DNA of 6,325 nucleotides from Clostridia bacterium (GTDB lineage Bacteria; Bacillota; Clostridia; SK-Y3; JACMMQ01): positions 1-6,325 of the forward strand of contig JACMMQ010000138.1 of assembly GCA_014378955.1 (NCBI GenBank), written 5' to 3'. The position numbers and the translations under genes were made by a program. Of this stretch, positions 1 through 5,213 are shown in pieces. Under the pieces are notes generated by a model. The model saw only the letters and a program-made list of their open reading frames with translations, ran no database searches and had not been told where the DNA came from. Each line of letters begins with the position of its first letter. Position 1 is the first letter of the stretch.

Positions 1-2
1 CG

Positions 3-74
3 GATAGTACGATTGTTATAACGGATGGTACTGATCAATTGTTTCCCACAGCAGCAGGTGCCTACATCAATTAA
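3..74 (+). CDS. C-terminal end of an unidentified upstream gene (5' truncated by window)
   Basis: This is the only + strand frame open from the window edge; the other two hit stops by base 21. It encodes about 23 residues ending in LFPTAAGAYIN and stops with TAA at 72-74. The tail is small-residue and aromatic rich, as in the surface-exposed C-termini of many pilins. The next gene is a prepilin peptidase, so a pilin or other pilus-locus protein is plausible, but the fragment is too short for family recognition. A hairpin starts 16 bases after the stop, which supports this being a real gene end. The sequence shows only the open frame and the stop; the pilin idea is inference from context. Confidence 0.45.
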   Translation, partial: DSTIVITDGTDQLFPTAAGAYIN

Positions 75-90
75 TCATTTAATAGTTAGT

Positions 91-127
91 GTGTACATGT
101 AAGTGCCTAGTGCAACTGCATGTACAC
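91..127 (+). terminator. Hairpin after the upstream gene, possible terminator or processing site
   Basis: GTGTACATG (91-99) is perfectly complementary to CATGTACAC (119-127), giving a 9-bp stem with a 19-base loop; a further TAGT pairing is possible across a 2-base bulge. It begins 16 bases after the upstream stop codon. There is no T-tract after the stem (the following bases are a run of ACT triplets), so it is not a canonical intrinsic terminator. An RNA 3'-end stabiliser is equally possible. Confidence 0.35.
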
Positions 128-165
128 TACTACTACTTTGTGTATGACTATAACAAACAATTTAA

Positions 166-230
166 GCGACAAATACGATCGGTAATCACCCTGATAAAAA
201 CACACTTTTTATCAAACGTATTTGGTACGC
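166..230 (+). repeat. Nested inverted repeat (hairpin) in the pilD upstream region
   Basis: An inner perfect 9-bp stem, TGATAAAAA (192-200) with TTTTTATCA (206-214) around a CACAC loop, is enclosed by an outer 8-bp stem, CAAATACG (170-177) with CGTATTTG (217-224). GCG (166-168) and CGC (228-230) can extend it. The inner stem is AT-rich and lacks a strong GC base plus T-tract, so terminator activity is doubtful. It may be a second termination or attenuation structure between the upstream gene and pilD, or a palindromic DNA element. Confidence 0.4.
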
Positions 231-270
231 TTCTTTTTGCTTAAATGGGATTGTTGCACATTCGTAAATT

Positions 271-424
271 GTTCGGGCGGATAAATCCTGCCCCTACAAC
301 GCACTAGGATGGGTTTGACTTACTCGGAACGATATTGCCGTTTTAAAGACACACGTTCTAAAACTGCCTGCCTATCATGAAATTACCACCCCCGCCTGTA
401 GGGGCAGGATTTACCCGCCCGAAC
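271..424. repeat. GTAGGGG-family palindromic repeat, inverted pair
   Basis: The arms 271-298 and 397-424 are reverse complements at 27 of 28 positions. Each arm is itself an imperfect palindrome (GGGCAGG-loop-CCGCCC type). In this pair the GTAGGGG ends face each other, with 98 bases between the arms. The right arm lies 73 bases before the pilD start. Similar half-units occur at 1322-1394. The features resemble a dispersed non-coding repeat or MITE-like element; no transposase is present. Confidence 0.75.
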
Positions 425-484
425 GCACTACCCTCGCAACTCCTAACCCTAACGCATCGCCACCACCCGAATTCACAAAAACAC

Positions 485-489
485 GAGGT
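485..489 (+). promoter_or_regulatory. Ribosome binding site deciding the pilD start
   Basis: GAGGT lies 7 bases before ATG 497. This chooses ATG 497 over the upstream in-frame ATG at 377, which has no Shine-Dalgarno and lies just before a palindromic repeat arm. Confidence 0.8.
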
Positions 490-496
490 AACACAC

Positions 497-1279
497 ATGA
501 CAACAATAATCATCGGCTTTTTCGTCATTGGCATCATCATTGGGAGCTTTCTCAATGTCTGCATTTATCGCATCCCTAAAAAACAATCGGTAATAACCAC
601 ACCGTCCCATTGTCCTGCATGTGACAAACGTATCGCATGGTACGACCTAGTACCCCTATTGAGCTATCTTATTTTAGCTGGCAAATGCCGCAATTGCAAA
701 ACGAACATTTCCTTACGTTATCCGTTGATAGAGTTAGCCAACGCTCTTTTATATGTCCTGATTGCAACGGTACTGATTGGCTTTAAGCCCGAGCCTATTT
801 TATGGCGCTTGGCGGCTTTTTGCTTTTTAACCTCTGTACTGTTAGTGATTACGGTCATTGATTTTGAAACCTATGAAATTCCTGACAAAATCCTCCTAGT
901 TGCTTTTTTTGTCGGAATTGTGTATAATATAGTGAGATGGGATGTAAACTTTTCCATCAACAGCTTGATTGGCTTTTTTGCCATCAGCGTACCCTTACTC
1001 TTAATCGCAATGCTTACCAAGGGTAGCATGGGTGGTGGCGATATCAAGCTCATGGCAGTGGCAGGTCTATTTATTGGCTGGAAGCTTATGTTAGCGGCAT
1101 TTTTCATCGCTATTGTTTTAGGTGGCTTGATTAGCGTGGGTCTATTATGGACAAGCATAAAAAAAAGAAAGGACCCTATACCGTTTGGTCCATTTTTAGC
1201 ACTTGGGATTTATCTATCCATTTTATTTGGGGATGATTTAATAAGGTGGTACCTCATAACAAGCCATATAGCGGTTTAA
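497..1279 (+). CDS. pilD: Type IV prepilin leader peptidase / N-methyltransferase (PilD/GspO, A24 family)
   Basis: A polytopic membrane aspartic protease of 260 residues, the usual size for the family. It cleaves prepilin leaders after the conserved Gly and N-methylates the mature N-terminus. The N-terminal domain has the typical G-S-F-L-N-V segment (residues 16-21) and an intact zinc-type four-cysteine site: C39/C42 (CPAC) and C64/C67 (CRNC). The catalytic aspartates are visible: D122 in VIDFETYEIPD and D182 in the GGGDIKL motif (GxGD class). PFGPFLALG (229-237) is another conserved block. Hydrophobic segments fall at about 1-24, 50-62, 80-97, 105-122, 131-148, 157-174, 184-219 and 230-245. 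The four cysteines argue for a bifunctional enzyme rather than a truncated peptidase-only form. Its substrates should include the two prepilins encoded downstream. The assignment is firm. Confidence 0.97.
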   Translation: MTTIIIGFFVIGIIIGSFLNVCIYRIPKKQSVITTPSHCPACDKRIAWYDLVPLLSYLILAGKCRNCKTNISLRYPLIELANALLYVLIATVLIGFKPEPILWRLAAFCFLTSVLLVITVIDFETYEIPDKILLVAFFVGIVYNIVRWDVNFSINSLIGFFAISVPLLLIAMLTKGSMGGGDIKLMAVAGLFIGWKLMLAAFFIAIVLGGLISVGLLWTSIKKRKDPIPFGPFLALGIYLSILFGDDLIRWYLITSHIAV

Positions 1280-1321
1280 GGCAATATATTACATATAAAC
1301 CTATGCGCATTCGCTCATATT

Positions 1322-1394
1322 GTAGGGGATGGGTTATCCATCCCGAGCATTTAGTTTTAAATATAAAAAATGGTACGGGAAACCCGTCCCCTAC
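1322..1394. repeat. GTAGGGG-family palindromic repeat, second inverted pair
   Basis: GTAGGGGATGGGTT (1322-1335) pairs with AACCCGTCCCCTAC (1381-1394): 13 of 14 positions are Watson-Crick and the last is G-T. Here the GTAGGGG ends face outward, the opposite of the 271-424 pair. Each half also folds by itself: GGGATGG (1326-1332) with CCATCCC (1338-1344), and ACGGG (1375-1379) with CCCGT (1383-1387). It sits in the 210-base gap between pilD and the first prepilin. No promoter was recognised in this gap. Confidence 0.7.
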
Positions 1395-1472
1395 GAAATT
1401 ATTGTGTATCATTTGACTACATAATGCAGTGGGGCAACCTATGTGCGACTGCTCGCACGTCAGCCACCCATG

Positions 1473-1482
1473 AAGGCGGTGA
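1473..1482 (+). promoter_or_regulatory. Ribosome binding site deciding the start of the first minor prepilin
   Basis: The purine-rich stretch AAGGCGGTGA ends 7 bases before ATG 1490. It supports this start over the longer open frame that begins at 1370 inside the repeat pair. The resulting leader is a normal 9-residue class III (type IV prepilin) signal. Confidence 0.8.
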
Positions 1483-1489
1483 ACATAGC

Positions 1490-2065
1490 ATGAAATACAT
1501 AGCCAATCAAAAAGGCATGACCTTGATAGAACTATTAGCTGGAATGGCAATTATGCTTATAATTGGCACTGCATTGTTCAATTTTTTCATTGCTTGCACA
1601 ACGTCTTATACGATGGAGGTCATAAAGCTAGAAAATGAACATGCCGCTAGAACTGCCATGTCACAAATAGTAACAGACTTACGCAGCGCAGAGCAACGCA
1701 GCGCAAGTCAACTAGGCAGTACACCTGAAAAAGCCATCTTGGTATATGATGACACAACGGGGCAAAATTTCACCACTACTGAAGGTACAATATCACTAAA
1801 AGCATATTTGCGGTTGTGCAAAAACAATGTATACACCGTTTATTATTTAGATGCGACAGCACACACGATATTGCGTATCACCTCTAGTGATTACAGCGCA
1901 TGGTCAGCCCCACAAATCATCTCAAGAAATATTAAGATATTAAACATGTCAGTGCCAGTGCCAGACGATATGATAAAAATTTACATAAAAAGCAGTGATT
2001 GGCAAAACAGTGACTATGATTTTCATATAGAAAATCACTATAAACCACGGATAGATAATGATTAA
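1490..2065 (+). CDS. Type IV minor prepilin (PilW/PilJ-like)
   Basis: A 191-residue pseudopilin-type protein. The leader MKYIANQKG (1-9) ends in KG and is followed by MTLIELLAG, so PilD cleavage is expected after G9, with Glu at mature position +5 (E14). A hydrophobic helix spans about 10-36, followed by an amphipathic helix (about 40-70) and a beta-rich C-terminal half, the layout of minor pilins that prime or cap the fibre. C36 and C110 are the only cysteines; C36 lies at the end of the membrane helix, so a pilin-type C-terminal disulfide loop is not evident. Residues 66-75 contain a tandem RSAEQ/RSASQ duplication, visible as an exact 10-base repeat 15 bases apart (1681-1690 and 1696-1705). 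Placement after pilD and before pilM fits a PilW/PilJ-type minor pilin; which subtype is not determinable from sequence by eye. Confidence 0.87.
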   Translation: MKYIANQKGMTLIELLAGMAIMLIIGTALFNFFIACTTSYTMEVIKLENEHAARTAMSQIVTDLRSAEQRSASQLGSTPEKAILVYDDTTGQNFTTTEGTISLKAYLRLCKNNVYTVYYLDATAHTILRITSSDYSAWSAPQIISRNIKILNMSVPVPDDMIKIYIKSSDWQNSDYDFHIENHYKPRIDND

Positions 2066-2079
2066 CATTAAATTGGAGT

Positions 2080-2116
2080 GTTAGTTTGAAAGAAACTTCG
2101 TTTCCTTCAAACTAAC
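2080..2116 (+). terminator. Strong hairpin 14 bases after the first prepilin stop
   Basis: Two 17-base arms (2080-2096 and 2100-2116) pair at 16 of 17 positions, with one A-C mismatch (2091/2105) and a TTC loop. It lies just after the stop codon, where a terminator or 3' stabiliser would be expected. No T-tract follows (CATGAATAAATG), so classical rho-independent termination is unlikely. Partial termination, an RNase-resistant 3' end, or separation of pilin and pilMNO expression are possible. Confidence 0.5.
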
Positions 2117-2126
2117 CATGAATAAA

Positions 2127-2170
2127 TGCACCGCCATTCGTTTTGCATAAATGCAAAACGTGGATGTGCA
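2127..2170 (+). promoter_or_regulatory. Second hairpin of the pilM leader
   Basis: A perfect 10-bp inverted repeat, CGTTTTGCAT (2139-2148) and ATGCAAAACG (2151-2160), is extended outward by CCA/TGG (2134-2136 with 2161-2163) and TGCAC/GTGCA (2127-2131 with 2166-2170). This gives 18 pairs with only small internal loops. It ends exactly where the next hairpin begins. No riboswitch family was recognised; the conserved bases of the c-di-GMP-I aptamer (GNRA loop, GCAAACC) are absent. Confidence 0.5.
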
Positions 2171-2261
2171 AAGTACCATCTATACGCCTTATCTGGCTCA
2201 CAATAAGTGCGTGGTACAACTTTGTATAAATTTTTGTGAGCCTGAAAGGCTGATGGTACTT
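2171..2261 (+). promoter_or_regulatory. Long leader hairpin that buries the pilM ribosome binding region
   Basis: Three collinear stems form one arm system: AAGTACCATC (2171-2180) with GATGGTACTT (2252-2261), GCCTT (2186-2190) with AAGGC (2246-2250), and GGCTCACAA (2195-2203) with TTGTGAGCC (2234-2242). That is 24 pairs around a 30-base loop. The 3' arm contains the only Shine-Dalgarno-like bases for pilM (GAAAGG, 2244-2249, at an over-long 14-base spacing) and ends 2 bases before the ATG. An alternative pairing of the 5' arm with 2211-2224 is possible. This suggests translational control of pilM; that is inference from complementarity only. Confidence 0.5.
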
Positions 2262-2263
2262 AT

Positions 2264-3331
2264 ATGTTTAGTAAAAAAATAACTGCATTGGATATCGGTA
2301 CAAGCAACATCAAAATTATATATGCAGTGGTTTCAGGACGCCAAGCAAGGATAAAAAAACAATTCATCATCGATACGCCCGATGGTTGTATTTTAAACGG
2401 TCGCATTACCGATGCGGTTGCTCTTGCTGATTTGCTCAACAAGTTTTTCAAGCAAAATCATTTTGAGCCGAGAGATACGGTCATTACCTTTTCAAGTGCG
2501 TCCTTTATTACACGTGATATGATTATTCCCAAAGTGCCTGTGAAGGAAATTCATGGCATGATTGAAATGGAGCTTCCGCAAAACTTCCCCGTTTCGTTGG
2601 ACAACCATGTGTGGGATTATAAGGTGATTGAGGAAATACAATCAGCCAACGGCATGAACTACCGTGTTTTGGTTGCGGCAGTTCCACAGTATTTTGCAGC
2701 GGAATATATGCAGCTAGCGATGGCGTGTAATATGAATTTGCTTTCACTTGATTTTTCATGCAACAGTGTCGCTGAACTAATCAAGCAGGATTATTATAAA
2801 AAGCTTGATACAGCACCCTATCAAACCATTATGGCAATGGATTTTGGTAGCTCGTCCACCAAGGTAACCATTGTATCCAAGGGGATGTTTATGTTTCATC
2901 GCATATTGCCTTTTGGCGGTATGCACATTACACAAGCCATCATGAAGCACATGAATGTAGATGAACAAGGGGCTGAAATACTCAAAAAAGAAATCGGCAT
3001 TGATATTGTCGGAGAAGATGAGCTCATACCTGAAATGAGTCAAAGTATACAAGTAAGCGATTGTATTCGTGCTGTTTTAATTGAAATGTTTGAGGATTTA
3101 TCTCGATTTTTTGACTATTACAATTCAAGACAAAATGAAAATATCGATTTTGTATTACTCACTGGTGGCGGTGCCCAGCTTAAAAACCTTGAGCAATACC
3201 TAGAAAACACATATAACATTCCAACGAAAATTTATGCCGTATATTCCAATGTGAAGGCGACTGATACGCAAAAATTGAGTGAAAATGCACTGTATTTGAC
3301 CAACAGCATTGGTGCTTTATTTAACAAATAG
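2264..3331 (+). CDS. pilM: Type IV pilus assembly ATPase-fold protein PilM (FtsA-like)
   Basis: A cytoplasmic actin/FtsA-fold protein of 355 residues, a normal family length. The nucleotide-binding signature is complete: phosphate-1 loop DIGTSNIK (10-17), phosphate-2 loop DFGSSSTK (193-200) and the adenosine motif LTGGGAQL (299-306). There is no transmembrane segment. In characterised systems PilM binds the N-terminal tail of PilN and signals between the motor ATPases and the PilNO platform; pilN being the next gene supports the assignment. The start is ATG 2264. The codon at 2243-2245 is an in-frame stop and the phosphate-1 loop begins at residue 10, so no other start is reasonable. This start has a poor Shine-Dalgarno, unlike the other genes here, and the only candidate is inside a long hairpin. 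Confidence 0.96.
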   Translation: MFSKKITALDIGTSNIKIIYAVVSGRQARIKKQFIIDTPDGCILNGRITDAVALADLLNKFFKQNHFEPRDTVITFSSASFITRDMIIPKVPVKEIHGMIEMELPQNFPVSLDNHVWDYKVIEEIQSANGMNYRVLVAAVPQYFAAEYMQLAMACNMNLLSLDFSCNSVAELIKQDYYKKLDTAPYQTIMAMDFGSSSTKVTIVSKGMFMFHRILPFGGMHITQAIMKHMNVDEQGAEILKKEIGIDIVGEDELIPEMSQSIQVSDCIRAVLIEMFEDLSRFFDYYNSRQNENIDFVLLTGGGAQLKNLEQYLENTYNIPTKIYAVYSNVKATDTQKLSENALYLTNSIGALFNK

Positions 3332-3362
3332 GTTTATACTGTGACGCAATTTAATTGTCTAA

Positions 3363-3371
3363 AAGGTGAGG
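3363..3371 (+). promoter_or_regulatory. Ribosome binding site deciding the TTG start of pilN
   Basis: AAGGTGAGG is followed after 9 bases by TTG 3381. The GTG at 3366 that opens the longer frame lies inside this Shine-Dalgarno, and TTG 3372 is directly adjacent to it, so neither can be the start. Confidence 0.8.
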
Positions 3372-3380
3372 TTGATCGTA

Positions 3381-3992
3381 TTGACTAACGTAAAAAATAG
3401 TTTAAATTTCTTACCAGTAAGCATCGCCCAGCGTAAGGCAAGAGGCGAGGTGTTTCGTCTTGTATTGCTCATGTGTGTATTAGGTTTTGTGACTGCCTTA
3501 AGCCTAATGATTATACCTGTTTCAGAGGTTTTCACGATGCGGAGCGACGTCCAAACAATGAAGGCACGCAAGGCTGAATTGGCGAATGTTTTAGTAGAAG
3601 AAAATAAATTGAAAATAGCGGAACAAGCCTATAAAATACGTGAAAACATCTTGGTGCAAATCGCCGCAAATGACCCGAATGCCCTCTATATTTTAGATCA
3701 AATTGAGGCGGTTATTCCAAAGGACACGCTGATTGCCAATATGTCCACCACCAAAACAGGCGAGGTTACCATATCGGGCGTAACAAAGACAAAGGCTTCC
3801 CTTGCCGAGTTTATTTACAGGTTAAAACAATGTGGCGTTTTTGATAAGGTATTTAGTAAAAACATCGTGGATATACAAGGCGCTGTGGTGCAAGAAGCAC
3901 CTGTGAAGGGCAAAGCACCAAAGCCAAAGGCTCCAGCCGCATCCAAAAGCTTTGTATTGAAATGCACTTTAAAACAAGTGAAGGGAAAATAG
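3381..3992 (+). CDS. pilN: Type IV pilus inner-membrane platform protein PilN
   Basis: A bitopic membrane protein of 203 residues. The short cytoplasmic tail contains NSLNFLP (6-12), matching the INLLP-like PilM-binding motif of PilN. One transmembrane helix spans about 25-46, followed by a charged coiled coil (about 50-92) and a ferredoxin-like domain (about 100-200). That domain has the family pattern LDQIEAVIPKDTLI, then TGEVTISG, then a helix with FIYRLKQ. It should heterodimerise with PilO and tie PilM to the envelope complex. A Lys/Pro/Ala-rich insert (about 172-188, GKAPKPKAPAA) interrupts the last part of the domain. The start is TTG, chosen from the Shine-Dalgarno 9 bases upstream. 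It follows pilM by 49 bases and precedes pilO by 3, so pilN and pilO are surely co-transcribed. Confidence 0.92.
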   Translation: MTNVKNSLNFLPVSIAQRKARGEVFRLVLLMCVLGFVTALSLMIIPVSEVFTMRSDVQTMKARKAELANVLVEENKLKIAEQAYKIRENILVQIAANDPNALYILDQIEAVIPKDTLIANMSTTKTGEVTISGVTKTKASLAEFIYRLKQCGVFDKVFSKNIVDIQGAVVQEAPVKGKAPKPKAPAASKSFVLKCTLKQVKGK

Positions 3993-3995
3993 CCT

Positions 3996-5213
3996 ATGTT
4001 TGGTATAAATTTTAAAAGCAGGAATACGGTTTTAGTGATCTTGCTAATATTGGCATCAGTGGGATTTTATTATTTCTACGGCTATACGATGAAGCTGCAT
4101 GAAAAGTATTCTGCCAGTAAAAAAGCATTAACAGAAGAAGTGAATGCGTTAGAAATAAAGAATAGTAACATGGCACAGGTACAGGGCGGTGTGAAATTTT
4201 TCACCAAAATGCTCAATGATATGGATGAGGTATTACCCCCTGATTTAGCGCAAGAGTGGGTGCTTATTTGGTTTGAAAAATTTGCAACCAATAGCGGCAT
4301 TACCCTTACCAATATGGAGTTTTCTGATACAACGTTAATGGAAAATGTGCAAAGTGCAACACCTGCACCTGCTAGCGCACCAGCAACTAAGACTACGACC
4401 ACTGATAAAAAAGTGGTACAAGCTACACCAGTGCCAGCACCAGTGCCAATCACGGACAGCAAAAAAGCAAATGAATTTGAAAATAAAGGCGTGCAAATGA
4501 CGCTTAAATTAAATATGAATGGCTCGTACAACCAGCTCAAAGCATTTATCGCTGAGGTCATGAAATCTCCTGTAAAAATGAAAATCGTGGAATATACATC
4601 CACTGCCGCAAAAAGCGACCTTGCGATTAACATGACCGTCAATGTGTATGGCTACATCGATTCAAAGAGACCGGTTAAACCATGGGAGCTCAATTTACCA
4701 AAAGGCAATAATGAAATATTCATGATGGTTGGAGAGGGCAACACGCCTCTTGCTGCAACAAAGGCACTCGGTGCACAGGGGAAAAATGTGACAGCACAGC
4801 AGGTCACCCCCTATGACTTTTATACCGTGTTAAACCCCATCATGGATGATGCACCAGCCTTGGTATTTGGAAAGTATAAAAAGAGCGGTTCAGAGATTTA
4901 CGGGGACAGCAGTAAAATGATTGATTTGGACGTGACACTTACTGAAAAGAACGGCGTAATTTCCTACAAATACAGCTCCAGTGGCAATAACTACCCTAAA
5001 AATGGTAGCACAGAAATATTCACACCTGTTTCACCAGACCAAATTTTAATCAATGTTTTATCAAAGCCTCGTGTCAATGCCGAGGATCAAGCAGGGGTTA
5101 ACTTAAATATTTCAAATGAAACCTCAAAGAAGGTTGTCGTTAAGCGGAGTGGTGAAGCTTCACGATTGAACTTAAAAATTATAAAGGGTGCTGTTTTCCT
5201 TGAAAACAATTAA
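3996..5213 (+). CDS. pilO: Type IV pilus inner-membrane platform protein PilO, with long C-terminal extension
   Basis: A 405-residue protein, about twice the typical PilO (near 200). The N-terminal half is PilO-like: short cytoplasmic end, one transmembrane helix (about 11-30), coiled coil (about 33-62), the LPPDLAQEW segment (80-88), then a ferredoxin-like domain with strand GITLTNMEF (101-109) and the GSYNQLKAFIAEV helix (176-188). A low-complexity Ala/Pro/Thr/Lys linker (about 119-155, with ATPAPASAPA and TPVPAPVP) is inserted in the loop after the first strand. Residues about 235-405 form an additional extracytoplasmic region rich in beta-type sequence with no family I recognise. A Shine-Dalgarno AAGGGA (3981-3986) lies 9 bases before the ATG. 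It pairs with PilN in the motor-to-fibre platform. No pilP follows; whether the extension substitutes for a PilP-like role is unknown. Confidence 0.87.
   Translation: MFGINFKSRNTVLVILLILASVGFYYFYGYTMKLHEKYSASKKALTEEVNALEIKNSNMAQVQGGVKFFTKMLNDMDEVLPPDLAQEWVLIWFEKFATNSGITLTNMEFSDTTLMENVQSATPAPASAPATKTTTTDKKVVQATPVPAPVPITDSKKANEFENKGVQMTLKLNMNGSYNQLKAFIAEVMKSPVKMKIVEYTSTAAKSDLAINMTVNVYGYIDSKRPVKPWELNLPKGNNEIFMMVGEGNTPLAATKALGAQGKNVTAQQVTPYDFYTVLNPIMDDAPALVFGKYKKSGSEIYGDSSKMIDLDVTLTEKNGVISYKYSSSGNNYPKNGSTEIFTPVSPDQILINVLSKPRVNAEDQAGVNLNISNETSKKVVVKRSGEASRLNLKIIKGAVFLENN
5183..5190 (+). promoter_or_regulatory. Ribosome binding site within the pilO end, deciding the TTG start of the next prepilin
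   Basis: AAAGGGTG lies 9 bases before TTG 5200 and inside the pilO coding region. The GTG at 5188 that opens the longer frame is part of this Shine-Dalgarno and cannot be the start. The arrangement mirrors that of pilN. Confidence 0.7.

Larger units (their letters stand above)
75..496. other. Intergenic region before pilD, rich in inverted repeats
   Basis: These 422 bases have no credible gene. A frame in phase with pilD is open from base 377, but its first 40 codons run through a palindromic repeat, have no ribosome binding site and would place a proline-rich stretch before the first membrane segment, so it is not taken as coding. The region contains hairpins at 91-127 and 170-224 and the repeat pair 271-298/397-424. 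No sigma-A promoter with acceptable -35/-10 spacing was found; TTGACT at 315-320 has no matching -10. Confidence 0.7.

Noticed and set aside
315..343. Promoter with TTGACT at 315-320.
   Set aside because: No -10 hexamer at 16-18 bases; GATATT at 331-336 is too close.
377..496. N-terminal extension of pilD in the same frame.
   Set aside because: It crosses a palindromic repeat, lacks a ribosome binding site, and PilD proteins begin directly with the first membrane segment, as from ATG 497.
271..1394. CRISPR array suggested by repeated GTAGGGG units.
   Set aside because: The units are inverted, diverged and irregularly spaced, and a gene lies between them.
1370..1489. N-terminal extension of the first minor prepilin.
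   Set aside because: It starts inside the repeat pair and would bury the prepilin leader 40 residues in; ATG 1490 has a good ribosome binding site and gives a normal leader.
2066..2263. c-di-GMP riboswitch before pilM, attractive because such riboswitches control pili in Clostridia.
   Set aside because: The conserved GNRA tetraloop and GCAAACC/ACGCAAAGCC blocks of the type I aptamer are not present, and no type II pattern was recognised.
2151..2282. A 43-codon + strand frame (ATG 2151 to TAA 2280-2282) overlapping the pilM start, a possible leader peptide.
   Set aside because: It has no Shine-Dalgarno, its start lies inside the second hairpin stem, and the composition looks like translated hairpin sequence. 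Coupling to pilM cannot be excluded but is unsupported.
4082..4642. A 186-residue - strand open frame opposite pilO.
   Set aside because: It is a shadow of the pilO frame, with no ribosome binding context or recognisable domain; pilO has clear family features.
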